Of a stretch of DNA of 64,000 nucleotides, positions 33,242-45,150 are shown piece after piece (the stretch's first letter is position 1; each line of letters starts with the position of its first letter). The notes under the pieces were generated by a model. It searched no databases, was not told the origin of the DNA, and saw nothing but the letters and a program-made list of their open reading frames with translations. The stretch covers positions 8,784,830 to 8,848,829 of the forward strand of contig OX123191.2 of NCBI GenBank assembly GCA_944739405.2, written 5' to 3'. Origin of the DNA: Euclidia mi (Eukaryota; Arthropoda; Insecta; Lepidoptera; Erebidae). The translations under genes and the position numbers were made by a program.

Positions 33242-33613
33242 TCATAACCATGGATATGAGCAGGGGTTACCGCTTACCATCGGTACCAACTGGGCTGACC
33301 TGTAGCTAGAGAACATATTGTGGAATTAGCTTTCTTGCTTATTGCTGCAGTAAGTATTCCTTTGATTGGGGTATTTAAACTTCGTACCTTCCTAATAAGT
33401 CCAAAACCGCAGTATCTACCAATCTCTTCCGAGGTGTATGCGTTTTGATTCTTTATTTGTACTTCCAATATTATCCCGAAGTACTCTCCGTGTAATAACA
33501 AGATGCCGTTGTCACACCGGACCTCAAGTTTCATCAACATTTGTACTACCTGCAATAAGCTTGTTAACACTAAACATAATACGTATTAGTTTGTGGTGCA
33601 TTGTACTGTATGT

Positions 33614-33935
33614 TCTTCTTCTTCTTCTTTTGCCTTCCCTATTCCCATATTACTTGGGGTCGGCGCAGAATGTATTTCGCTTCCATTCTCGCTTATCAGC
33701 CGTCATCTGATTATTCACTCCCTTATCATTCATGTCATCCTTCACACAATCCACCTATCTTTTCTTTGGTCTTCCTCATACCTTACATCCCTCAACTCTT
33801 ATATTCATCACCTTTCTAATCACATGCTTTTCATCCCTCCTCATTACATGCCCATACCACGCTAGACGATATCCTTTCAGCTTTTCTTGCACTGGTGCAA
33901 CTTTCAAACATCCCCTAATACTGTATGTTATGGGT
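33614..33935 (-). pseudogene. RTE-like LINE reverse transcriptase C-terminus, relic
   Basis: On the minus strand a decayed frame reads EKLKGYRLAWYGHVMRRDEK, then GRPKKR, VDCVKDDM and ADKREWKRNTFCADP. This is the order of conserved blocks at the C-terminus of RTE-type LINE proteins. Stops interrupt it, and only about 100 residues remain. Confidence 0.6.
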
Positions 33936-33944
33936 ATTTAATAC

Positions 33945-34884
33945 AATATAATAATAAGCTTTATTTGAACTGCTTGCAAGTACCACTGAGACTGCATTAC
34001 ATCATTAACTATCGACAGCTAATTTTATTCTAATTTCTACGTTTAGACATAAACGTAGAAATTACTCTCTCATAGAGACGTTTATTTTTAGATTAGTGAC
34101 ATAATAAGTCGACGAAGTGAAAGCTGTGAGTGTTTCCGGCAGAAAGAAAACTCTCATCTATTTACTATTTAAATAAGTTATCTGAAATGTGTTTACGTTA
34201 ATTTATTTAACGTATATTAAATAAAAGTAGATACAAAGTACTAAAATTAACATAATTATTATTATCTACAGTTACTTATCGATACATTACTCTTGTAGGT
34301 TCTGATTTTTGAAAAAAGTGTATACGTTCTAGATACATTTACGATTTCTGCAAAAAATGTAACTGTTCTATTCTTATATATTGTAATTTTGATTACTTTT
34401 TCGTATAGTGTAGCGAGTGAAACACAAAAATCATTTTACGAAAAGCCGTACAAAAACATTGCATCCATCCAAAATATATACTCTCTTATTACAATCGGCT
34501 CATATCCATATCTTTGAGAAGACGATATTTCAAAAAGAAAATTGGATCGACAACAAAAATATTGCTTTCGTTGAAAGATTGATTGAATATCGAGACAGGA
34601 TAGATGCATTCTGAGGTTTACATTTTGTTACCCTTTTAATCTTAAAAAAAATATAGCTGATTTTTTTGTGATGGGCTTCTATAAGAGATTTATAATTTCA
34701 GTAAATTTCTGCTAACGCTGAAACGAAATGTCGTGACGAAACCTGCAAACCTCAGAACGGCGGCGCGAACTTAGACATAAACTTTGAGTTCTTTTCCTGT
34801 GGACTGTACACTGCTCTTTTGCGCCTTTTTTACGAACAAAACAACACGTTAAGCTAGAAATATCATCGTATATGTATATAAAAT
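33945..34884. other. No gene recognised
   Basis: AT-rich sequence. The frame at 34417-34614 has no recognised domain. Confidence 0.45.
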
Positions 34885-35395
34885 TTCAGCCAGTGCAAGT
34901 CGGACTCACTCACGAAGGGTTCCGTACTATAATTTATAAAAGAAAATCACGTTAGTTGTATGTATACTTAAATATTTTTTAAGTTTCTACCTGTTTATTA
35001 AGATCGAGTAAAAAATTGCTTAAAAACTACGTATGTTGTATGGCCCCTTTATTATTAACTTTTTGTTTTAAATTTAATTATTTATTTTGAAAGGTAATAT
35101 ACAACTACATATTCTGTGACAATTTTAAGCGTCTACCTGTTACCGTTAGTAATTTTGATGAAAAAATACGGAAAAAACACGTTTATTGTATGGGAACCTC
35201 CCTTAATATTTTCAGTTTCTTTTTTATTTTTAGTATTTGTTGTTATAGCGACAAACGAAATACATAATTTGTGAACATTTCAGCTTTCTAGCTATCACGG
35301 TTTATGAGTTACAGCCTGGTGACAGACAGACAGACAGACAGCAGAGGCTTGGTAATAGGGTCCCGTTTTTTAGCTTTTAGGTACGGAATCCTAAA
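34885..35395 (+). repeat. Dispersed repeat (family D)
   Basis: Opposite-strand counterpart of 2270-2770: 'gtgcaagtcggactcactca', 'tttattaagatcgagtaaaa', and the (ACAG)n-'cagaggcttggtaataggg' end. Confidence 0.62.
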
Positions 35396-35669
35396 AATTA
35401 CTTCTCCTGACTGAAATATCCTCGCAGAGCCTAAGCTACTGAATGTAGACAACTGAACATGTGTACAGCGAGTTCTTTTTATGATGTAGGCTCTCCATTA
35501 ATTTAGAAATTTCAAGGCGCCACCTCTAAGGTAGTAAAATAAAACTGACAGTTTAGGGTAGGTGAAGCTGCGGGTGACCACTAGCGTTTTATATAGACAT
35601 TTTATAATTGAAGTCAAAAACTTGAAATAACAATCTCATATTGTTCAGATTAAATCCAGACTTGGTCGG

Positions 35670-35970
35670 GTTGCTTTAATCTATACATATTATAAAACAA
35701 AGTCCCCCGCCGCGGTGTCTGTCTGTCTTTTCGCTTAAAACTCGAAAAGTACTGGACAAATTTTTATACCGTTTTCAACAACATCGAGAGCGATCCCTGA
35801 GGAAGGTTTTACTGTATAATAAGTTTAGGTTTTGTGCAAACTGACGATATTACGACGATATTAGTTCAACGCGCCGGCAAAAATTGAGCCGATCGGGAGC
35901 TTTCCTCGAAATTGGATTATCGAATCGGATTGTACCTCTTTAATAGATCTTTAAAAAAGTAAGCATTGGT
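35670..35970 (+). repeat. Dispersed repeat, split by the following TIR transposon
   Basis: Starts TC after A at 35670 with 'tctatacatattataaaaca' and a 'ccgcggtgtctgtctgtc' block, a common lepidopteran family that may be Helitron-related. The sequence after 39303 ('gtctatcttccaaggataac') appears to continue it, so the TIR element at 35971-39303 interrupts it. Confidence 0.5.
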
Positions 35971-36399
35971 ATATCGTCCCCGTAGAGCGAAAAATAACTA
36001 ACTGACATGGCACTACTTTTGAGATACGAGCGTTTAAAGTTTCGAAAAACAGAAAAAAATGTATTTTCAAAAGTTAAATGAATATTAAAATTCTTTGACT
36101 GAGTTTAATTAAAAGTTGCTAATACCTTTGTAATAGGTATTAAAAAAAAGATTGTTTTATTATAATTAATGAGTAATTTGGTAAAATTCGAGTTAGTTAG
36201 TTTTCGCACTGTTAAATATGTTATGAGACTAACTTAAATGCCTTTAATGGAATGTTACTTAAAATGTGAGTACTAATTGAAGTATCTAAAGTGAGTTGGT
36301 GATTTACTAGTAGTTATTATATTTCAATTTATGTGTTTTATTCAAGGTACTTAACTAAAAAGAAGAATAATTATTAAGAAAAACCACATTAAAATCAAG

Positions 36400-36657
36400 A
36401 CTTTTTTATAAAAAAAGTGCCACAATAATTGTTACCACTGAACTAAACATAAATAAACATTGTTTAATTAAAATGTATTATAAAATACAGTAAAATCAGG
36501 TAATTTTTATAAAATATGCCACAATCATTATCATCATTGATTAACAAAAAAAGTTGTTTACTTAAAAAACAATTTACATTTCTTTATAAAATGGTCCACA
36601 ATCATTACGTAATTGTTATAATATTATTAATCACCACATTAAAAATAAATTGTTTAC
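36400..36657. repeat. Degenerate AT-rich repeats inside the TIR element
   Basis: Words such as 'ccacaatcatta', 'tgtttacttaaaa' and 'tttataaaat' recur every 90-100 bp, suggesting old tandem units between the gene's stop codon and the left end. Confidence 0.4.
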
Positions 36658-38561
36658 TTAAAATCTATATAAAAGTTCTTTGAAGTACTCCCCATCATGT
36701 TCCGTGTCAGGTTGGCTAATTCTGTCAATAGCTGCTTTATTTGTGGGGAGGGAGTTGTACCAATGATGCAGCTCATGGGGAATTATTCCTTTCTTGCAAA
36801 GGCTTATGAGGTATTTTTTCTTGGCTTCAGATAATGGAAGAGAATTTAAATAAGCCTACATGGTTCTTTGTTTTCAGACTCAAGCTTTTCTTTATATAAA
36901 TAAATAAAAACATTTTAACTATAGATAATTTGCAGTCTAAGTATTGTCTTTTGGACTTCTTCCTGCAATAGTGCGACTCTAGTCGCGGAAAGCTGTTGAT
37001 GTGATCCACTATTTGGCGTTCTGCATCCGGATTTGTTTTATTAATAGGCGTTTGATTGCCACGTTTATCTTGCCCGATATAGTTACCAACTTGGTCTCGA
37101 TGCTTCAACGCCTCATTTATTGGCCCGTTAGAGATGCTCAAGGTCTTAATATTTTGCCTGTCTTATTTTCATATGGCAAGCAGTTATACATGTTTCTTTT
37201 TGACACGTTTTTCTTCCATTTACTTGGATCACTTTTTTCCACCGTTTTGGATTAGGTTCCACGTCATGGTCAGTTTGAGGAAGAGGAGGTAAATTTTCAA
37301 TGCTATGGTTAGTTTGAGGAGGAGGAGGTGAATCTTCAATGTCATGGTTAGTTTGAGGAGGAGGAGGAGGTAAATCTTCAAATACAGCGTGTGTAGGCGT
37401 AGCATTTTTAGGTTCTTGGCTGTCAAAACTATCATTCGATGAAGTCGATATTAATAATGTCCGGATCCTCACATAAGGTTCTTCATCGCTATTGGGAATC
37501 CACGAGTCACTCGAGTCATCGGCATATAGATCCGGCCGTGGCGAAGAACTCAGCCGCTCTATACCACTTATATGTGACGATTGGCTTGGAGAAACATTGG
37601 TATTGCTGCATGATGGATAGTTTTGCAAAGTTTCTGCCACTACGTCTTGCAGAGTAAACAAATCATTTGGAATGTTGGTTAGTTGAGGTGCTGAATTTGG
37701 CGGTTCCATGCTAGGTATGCCCTTGTGATCCGTAATCACAGATTGGGAAGTGGTTTCACATACTCTTCTGTCCTCAAATACCCAGTTAACGCTATTGGGT
37801 TCCTTGTTGTCATTATTTTGTACTGCCTGCGAAATAAAAGAAACTAAATCTCAAAACTATGATAAGCAATATAAAAATATTGAACAAAAACGAGTAGCGC
37901 AACCACAATTGTAAGTGCTATTACAAAGTCACAGTTCAGATAAAATAGTATTAATAAAGCTCATTAACACCCTTTAGATTATTTAAATAGCATACCTTCA
38001 CAATATTTATAACTAAGTATACCTATTATTATTTACCAAAAGCCCCCAGCCCTTCGAGCCGTACGATATACAGCTGTAGCGATATTCAAGAACACAAATT
38101 ATATCAGTTAAAATAGTGCGTTCATGCAGTGCATTCTCATTCCTTTTGTAACAACAGTAAATAGTAGCATAATTTTTAGTAAATTAGTTCCAACTTTACC
38201 TATTTAAATCCAAATTTACTATAAAAGTTATACTCTCATCGCTATCCTAAAATAACAATAAAATATACAATGAATAAAATGTAGTAGTAGGTATGTATAA
38301 TATAAGATTTTAATCATTCCGGTGCTGTTACTGACAGTGGACTCTTTACTGCAGAAAAAATTGATACACTTAGCGTTGATCGGGAATCAAACTCGGTAAC
38401 TAACGAAGTAATTGTATACCAATAATTTAATTTTTGTCACTAAAGCACTAAAGGACAATAAAGTTTATAAACACAGTAGGTAGGTACAATCTAAAACTTA
38501 CCTCAGCAGCTTCTTTCTCTTTTGTATGTAACAATTGTAAAATGTATCTTCCACGATCCAT
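36658..38561 (-). pseudogene. Two-exon transposon gene of unknown family, internally deleted
   Basis: Exon 1 is 38561-38502 (20 codons, MDRGRYILQLLHTKEKEAAE), ending at GTAAGT. A 675-bp intron follows, ending in a pyrimidine-rich TTCGCAG. Exon 2 begins at 37826 in the same phase (AVQNNDNKEPNSVNWVF) and stays open for 227 codons to 37146. It is acidic and Ser/Pro-rich with three PPPPQTNHxIE-type repeats (37250-37380), then basic NPKRWKKVIQVNGRKTCQ. After a frame break come SISNGPINEALKHRDQVGNY and ESHYCRKKSKRQYLD (37141 to about 36850), motifs I recall from unannotated, transposon-like insect proteins. A further deletion joins this to a C-terminal piece LSEAKKKYLISLCKKGIIPH, ending at TAA 36658-36660. 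No DDE catalytic core remains. The function is presumably that of a transposase but is not shown by the sequence. Confidence 0.65.
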
Positions 38562-39367
38562 TTTCTACCCAGTTAGGTCAATATCAATAGATAACACAAC
38601 ACTTTACTACCTTATTTACTAAATATTTAACGAAGAAACAAGAGAACATCAAAATCACATGCGCATGAATCGTAAAACGAAACAGGAATGATTGACACGG
38701 TCCCAAGTAACAACTACCTACCTAAGTCGCGTACGCCGTTACATTTTTAAGGAGTTTGTCTCATTCCGATGAATTACAAATAACTTAAGGATTTTAGTTA
38801 CGTTGAAATAAACGTATTTATCATAAAATTATGTACGTAAACTCACTAAAAGATAATAGTTATTTATTACTAAAAAATACGATGTCAAATTAAATAAATT
38901 TGAGGGCGTAATCTCACTAAAGCGACTTAGTTATTTTTCGCTCTGTCCTTTTTTACAAAATGCTTTAACCAAAATCATTTAATGAAATTCTGTTCTGTAA
39001 GTAAGTGCAAATTGACTCGGATATTTTGGAGTAAAAATAATTAAGTGCGCTTGAGTTTTATTTTTAGTTAAGAACAGTAAGTACAAAAATCACTAACATA
39101 TTTTAATTAAATTAGGCCTGGTACTTGCATTACATTATTGTGTTTTAGTGATTTCTGACATAAACTAACTTTGTTATTTAAATAAATAGAATTATGGGGG
39201 TTACATACAAAAATAAAGAAAAAAATTGTGATCAGCGTGGCATTATTATCTCATTTTACCTAAAAGTGTTACTTAGTTATTTTTCGCTCTACGGGGACGA
39301 TATGTCTATCTTCCAAGGATAACCCACAATAAACATATATTATTTTGCTTTTACATCTATCTATCTA

Positions 39368-41355
39368 TCTATACTAATATAATAAAGCGGAAGAGTTTGT
39401 TTGTTTGTTTGTTTGTTTGTTTGAACGCGCTAATCTCAGGAACTACCGGTCGGATCTGAAAAATTCTTTTTGTATACGATAGCCCAGTTATTCCGGAAGG
39501 CTATAGGCTATATAACATAACGCTTCGACCCTTTGGGGCCGGGCAAAAGGCTAAAAAGGCTAAAACATAATGTCGGCTTATCTCAGGAACTAGCAGTCGG
39601 ATTTTAAAAATTGTTATTGCCTATGATAGCCCAATTATTCCGAAAGGCTATAGGCTATATAAAATTACGCCACAACTTTTAGGGGCCGGACAAAAATAAT
39701 AAAATGGTCAAACGAGAAGGGGGAGGGTTGGGTCAAAGGCAAAAAAAGGCTAAACGAATAGGATACAATCTATATGGGTATCGTTTTCGAGATTTTCGGG
39801 ACGCTGATTAATAATATGAAATTTATTTAGTGATCCAAGATGGCGGACGGGAAATCAAAGATGGCAGATGAGAAAATTTTAAATATCAATATGGGTATCG
39901 CCTTCGATATTTTAAGGGGTGGAGAATCGAAATACAACATCTATTTCGTGATCAAAGATGGCGGATGGGCAATCAAAGATGGCGGATGGGAAAATTTAAA
40001 AAAATCAGTATTGGTATCGTCTCCGATGTTTAAAGGGATGGGGAATCCAAATACAACATCTATTTCGTGATTCAAGATGGCGGATGGGAAATCAAAAATG
40101 GCGGATGGGAAAAATTTTAAAAATCAATATTGGTATCGTCTCTGATGATTTAAGGGATGGTGAATCCAAATACAACATCTATTTCGTGATCAAAGATGGC
40201 AGATAGGAAATCAAAGATGGCGGATGGGATTTTTTTTTAAAGTCGATATAGGTATCGTCGTCGATATTTAAAGGGATGGGGAATCCAAATCCGACATCTA
40301 TTTCGTGATCAAAGATGGTGGATGGGAAAATTTAAAAAATCAGTATTGGTATCGTCTTCGATGTTTAAAGGGATGGGGAATCCAACTACAACATCTATTT
40401 CGTGATTCAAGATGGCGGATGGGAAATCAAAGATGGCGGATGGGAAAAATTTTAAAAATCAATATGGGTATCGTCTCTGATGATTTAAGGGATGGTGAAT
40501 CCAAATACAACATCTATTTCGTGATCAAAGATAGCGGATAGGAAATCAAAGATGGCGGATGGGATTTTTTTTTAAAGTCGATATGGGTATCGTCGCCTAT
40601 ATTTAAAGGGATGGTGAATCCAAATACAACATCTATTTCGTGATCAAAGATGGCGGATAGGAAATCAAAGATGGCTGATGGGATTTTTTTTAAAGTCGAT
40701 ATGGGTATCGTCTCCGATGTTTTAAGGGATGGCGAATCTAAATACAACATCTTTTTCGTGATCAAAGATGGCGGATATGAAATCAAAGATGGCGGACGGG
40801 ATATTTTTAAAGTCGATATGGGTATCGTCTCCGATATTTTAAGGAATGGGGAATTAAAAAACACCATCTATTTCGTGATCAAAGATGGTGGATGGGATAT
40901 TTTTTTAAAAATCAATATGGGTATCGTCTCCGATGTTTGAAGGGATGGGGAATCCAAATACAACATCTACTTCGTGATTCAAAATGGCCGATGGGAAATC
41001 AAAGATGGCTGATGGGAAAAATTTTAAAAATCCATATGGGTATCGTCTCTGATGATTTAAGGGATGGTGAATCCAAATACAACATCTATTTCGTGATCAA
41101 AGATGGCGGATAGGAAATCAAAGATGGTGGACGGGATTTTTTTTAAGTCGATATGGGTATCGTCTCCGATATTTTAAGGAATTGGGAATTCAATATTACA
41201 TAAAAATCTATGTTTGCTTTTGCATCATTTATAGACCCTGGAATGATAAGAGATTAAGCGCTAAGTCAATGGTTACTTTGGAAAAGGGGCTTGGAAAAAA
41301 GGGAATTAAATAAAAACTCTTAAAAAGGCGATACGGAGTTCGCTGGATCAGCTAG
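39368..41355 (+). mobile_element. Helitron-like element carrying a long minisatellite
   Basis: Begins TC after A (39368), with 'actaatataataaagcgg', (GTTT)n and 'gaacgcgctaatctcaggaa'. It ends CTAG (41352-41355) followed by T. A small hairpin (GCGA...TCGC) lies about 8 nt upstream of CTAG, as in Helitrons. It has no Rep/helicase ORF, so it is non-autonomous. Most of its ~2 kb is the tandem array at 39831-41215. Confidence 0.62.
39831..41215. repeat. About 119-bp minisatellite, 12 units, with AAGATGGCGG motifs
   Basis: 'gtgat(c/t)caa' landmarks occur at about 39831, 39949, 40068, 40187, 40306, 40403, 40522, 40641, 40759, 40876, 40976 and 41094. Most units carry two (A)AGATGGCGG-type motifs, a poly(T) or poly(A) stretch and 'gggtatcgtc'. 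Three unit types recur in the order X-Y-Z (39949-40305, 40306-40640, then 40876 to the end), a higher-order repeat. The 70-120-codon open frames here are products of the repeat. Confidence 0.9.
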
Positions 41356-42197
41356 TACTAATATAATAAAGCCGAAGAGTTTGTTTGTTTGTTTGTTTGA
41401 ACGCGCTAATCTCAGGAACTACCGGTCGGATCTGGAAAATTCTTTTTGTATACGATAGCCCAGTTATTCCGGAAGGCTATAGGCTATATAACATAACGCT
41501 TCGACCCTTTGGGGCCGGGCAAAAGGCTATAAAGGCTAAAAGATAATGTCGGCTAATCTCAGGAACTAGCAGTCGGATTTAAAAAATTGTTATTGCCTAT
41601 GATAGCCCAATTATCCCGAAAGGCTATAGGCTATATAAAATTACGCCACAACTTTTAGGGGCCAGACAAAAATAATAAAATGGTCAAACGAGAAGGGGGA
41701 GGGTTGGGTCAAAGGCAAAAAAAGTCTAAACGAATAGGATACAATCTATATGGGAATCGTTTTCGAGGTTTTCGGGACGCTGATTAATAATATGAAATTG
41801 ATTTAGTGATCCAAGATGGCGGACGGGAAATCAAAGATGGCGGATGGGAAAAATTTAAAAAGTCAATATGGGTATCGTCTCTGATGATTTAAGGGATGGT
41901 GAATCCAAATACGACATCTATTTCGTGATCAAAGATGGCGGATAGGAAATCAAAGATGGCGGACGGTATTTTTTTTTAAAGTCGATATGAGTATCGTCTC
42001 CGATATTTTAAGGAATGGGGAATTCAAAATTATATAAAAACCTATGTTTGTTTGTTCATCATTTATAGTCTCTGAAATGGTAAGAAGCTCTAAGTATTGA
42101 CTTAGTTACCATTGGGTAACTTTGGAAAAGGGGTTTGGAAAAAGGGAATTAAATAAAAACTCTTAAAAAGCGATACGGAGTTCGCCGGGTCAGCTAG
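41356..42197 (+). mobile_element. Second Helitron-like copy, head to tail, with two minisatellite units
   Basis: Starts directly at the CTAG-T of the preceding copy with 'tactaatataataaagccg' (the TCTA start is replaced by the neighbour's end) and repeats the same left arm. It has only about two 119-bp units (41807-42030) and ends CTAG (42194-42197) followed by T. Confidence 0.62.
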
Positions 42198-42227
42198 TAT
42201 AATTATACAGAAATATCCTAAGACTTA

Positions 42228-43966
42228 GGGCCGATTTTTCAATCCTCAGATAAAGAGATGAATAACTATTCCACTGATAAATTTATTGGGCTGTATAACA
42301 GTCCGTTAAACTTGTGGCAATTTTTCAATTGTACTTTATTCCGTGGGCAACTATCTGACCAAATAACATCAGCGTACCCATCACTAACTTCAGAGAGGTG
42401 AAACAAATATATCAGAAAAGAAAAGTGCATGTAAGAGCAGAAGAGGAAATTAGAGCAGGACAAGAAATAGAAGCTTTACCTGCTCTAACTGTCAAAATGA
42501 TGGTTGTCATTATTTCGGGGTTATGTTTGTTTTTATGTATGTTTGGAATGTAGTATTTCGCGGAATTTGTGAGTGTTGTGCTGTTCGTTTTCAATCAAAT
42601 TATATTATAATAACAATGCCATTATTATAAAAAGACAGCGTTCCTCAAATTTCACATTCAACTACTACTAAGTTTAATAGAAAATACAAGTATATTATAG
42701 AAATTAAAACAACTGATGCGGTAACTTATTAGGACAAGGAATGTGCGTGGCAAGATAGAAAGTGCTTCCAATTCATGTGGTGTATCTACAAATAACCGTT
42801 TGTGTCAAAAATTAAAGGTAAATACAAGTGTCTAAAAAAACGTCTCTTCAAAAACGAGCCAACGCTCCCCTCCTGGCCAAAGAAAAAAATTTGGGCATCT
42901 GTTTTAACATAACAGGACACCTTTACATTTAAGTAACATTCAAGACTTATGAACGTAATAATATATTACTGTTAAATTGTATTATGATGTAAATTTTAGT
43001 AGTTGAATAATTGAAAATTAGTCTTTAATGAAATAATGAGTTAGTATCTGGGTATTTAAGTTGTAAATACTTTTTAAAAATATAAGTCTGTATTTTCATG
43101 CCATAAATGTGTGTAATAGGTATAATAAATGTTTGAAATACATGCTATCTGATTTGTTTCACTATTTCATAATATCGGCTCTCCATTGAATCAAATATAG
43201 GTATTAAAATTATCGCCCCGCGGTCTTACAATTCTTTATCACCTTGTAACGTAAAAAAGACCTTTCGGGTGTCTACTGTTACGATATCCCTACTAGGGCG
43301 TGTCTAAATGAGAAACGTGGTTAAATGTTACAATAAAAATTGATTTAATTGCCAATTAATTTTTGACATCATTTAGCAAGCGTTACCTTAATGAAAAAAA
43401 TTACTATTTATATGATATTAAGAAAAGTTTACACAGGGTCGCGTGGTTCGGCGAGGGGTGGGTTGATGTGGAGAATCCTGCTGCCGGTTGTCCAGGAGAT
43501 GTTGGTGACTTAACTCGTCTGTAGCCGCCGCAAGAGGGAGCGCGAAACCAACGCGTCCGCTTTTATAGAGGCTCGCAGTGCGGTGGGGCGGAGGTGCAAG
43601 CGGCCGAGAGGTGGTGTCCTCTCGACGTCACAGCGACGTCACAACCTTCTAGGTCAATTAATATACCTATTCGTTTATAATAGCCTCCTCATCGATTGTT
43701 GCGTCATCAAAAATATGAAAAATGAGCATATTTTCCATATTTCGTTATATATACCATGCCCAAAATCCAACCAAATGTATCTCAACATCAACTTAACAGT
43801 CAAATAAGCGGTTATCTAACCGAGGATCGGACTGTTAAATTTATTCCTTAGTTTGGTGAGTTATTCGACGAATAAATCCTATCTGACCATTGAAAAACGA
43901 AATATTACGCTATCCTTAGAATAAATACTATCTGGTTGTTTAACTGAGGATTGAAAAATCGGCCCT
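42228..43966. mobile_element. TIR DNA element (Harbinger-like ends) with a nested solo LTR
   Basis: The left end 'agggccgatttttcaatcct' and the complement of the right end (43945-43966) form inverted repeats of about 23 bp. Flanks are TTA and TGA, so a 3-bp TTA-type duplication is possible but not exact. No transposase is visible. A 399-bp LTR plus a 4-bp duplication is inserted at 43245-43647. The right part recurs at 56676-56998 without the left part. Confidence 0.62.
43241..43647 (-). mobile_element. Solo LTR of a second LTR retrotransposon family
   Basis: The LTR is 43245-43643 (399 bp, TG...CA) with 4-bp duplications ACCT at 43241-43244 and 43644-43647. A TATA-like CTATAAAAG lies on the minus strand at about 43559-43567. 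Intact duplications around a single LTR mean the internal region was lost by recombination between the two LTRs. The same LTR at 56277-56675 is joined to an internal region. Confidence 0.82.
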
Positions 43967-44397
43967 GATGTGGGAAGACGACACTCCCTGTATACAAAAC
44001 TAACTTGTCTTATTCAATAAGTTTGACACCAACTATTATTAGATGATGAATATAATACCTCACAAAGACGACGCGTAGGCGATTTATTTTGCTACAGCGG
44101 CGTAGCAATTGTAGACGACGCCTACGCTGCTACGAATTATCACCATAGTTACGACTCGAAATAATTTTCTTTGATAATATTTGGCTTTATACCCTGAATA
44201 ATAATTAGTGATCAAGAAACAAACTATTGTATAATAAATCCATCCTAATATTATAAACGCGAAACTGTTTTTGTTTGTCCTTTGTTCACGACGCAACGCG
44301 CAGGCTAATAGTAGGATGTTTGAGCGTGAGATAGTTAGGAGGCTGGAGAGTTATTTAGGTTACTTTTTACTGCGATAAAACATTTCGATTACTTTAC

Positions 44398-44640
44398 GAT
44401 TTATTTATTTATTTAAACACGTCATGCAAAATACATTGCACAAGGCACCTAATGCTTTTGCTTATGCCTATAGGCATTTTCTCCCAGTCAACCTTTACGT
44501 GATGCAGAGATAATCGTGGCAGGTAAGTACTTACACAAAGAGAGTAAAATAAAATAGAATATACGATATAATACATACTATAAGTACATACAAGTAAATA
44601 GATATAAAAATATTTAAATAGACAGACTACTAACGGATGA
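44398..44640 (-). mobile_element. 5'-truncated LINE 3' end
   Basis: Begins on the plus strand with a (TTTA)n run (44398-44415), i.e. a sense (TAAA)n tail on the minus strand, next to 'ggcaccta...cctataggcatt', resembling the 3' UTR at 50400-50513. No ORF remains. Confidence 0.5.
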
Positions 44641-45150
44641 CAAAGTGCTACTTCCGTACGATTCGGTGCCTCCTATCTGTGCCGAACCACAAAGACACGG
44701 AACTCATTACCTGCCCACGTGTTCCCTTCTTCCTATGATCCCGGGTCCCTTAAGCGACGCGTGACGAAGCTTTTCTCTAGGCCATCAAATGCCCTTATTA
44801 TTGATATGTCATTGCTACGATGACTTTTGCTATGGAATCCATGACTGATTAAGATCAGGCGGCATGTAGTAATTTAGATAGGAGACAATAAAAAATACAG
44901 TCATGTCACTAGGAGCCACGTGTAAAGTCTAGTAAATATATAAAAACGAAAAGTACTAAATAGATAGATTAGAGAATTGAGCGTGCGTCATTCTTATGTT
45001 AATGAACTACATTTATTTTTATCCCTTTGTATGTATTTTCTGTGGCATGTTTACTCATGATTTTATTGAAGTGAAATTTTATCTGGTATTAAAATGATGT
45101 TGGTTTTGAGTATAATAATAATTGCCGGTTCTAAAAGTACTTATTTGAAT

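Larger units (their letters stand above)
35971..39303 (-). mobile_element. TIR DNA transposon of unassigned family, deletion derivative
   Basis: Identical 31-bp terminal inverted repeats at 35971-36001 and 39273-39303 (starting atatcgtccccgtagagcga). The target duplication is ambiguous (AT or ATAT) because the ends are palindromic. A third copy of the subterminal block 'acttagttatttttcgctct' lies at about 38920-38940, possibly a transposase-binding repeat. On the minus strand it carries a decayed two-exon gene. Loss of the middle of that gene makes this copy non-autonomous. I cannot place the family. A 4-bp ATAT duplication would be compatible with Sola-like elements, but this is speculation. 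Confidence 0.75.

Noticed and set aside
33593..33941. Overlapping plus-strand frames of 69-90 codons.
   Set aside because: They are antisense to the recognisable RTE-type LINE C-terminus on the minus strand.
39840..41113. Frames encoding repeated VIKDGGWEIKDGG-type peptides on both strands.
   Set aside because: They follow the 119-bp minisatellite units, change frame between units and have no supporting context.
42228..43966. Confident PIF/Harbinger assignment with TTA duplication.
   Set aside because: The ends resemble Harbinger, but the flanks are TTA and TGA and no transposase is visible, so only 'Harbinger-like ends' is claimed.
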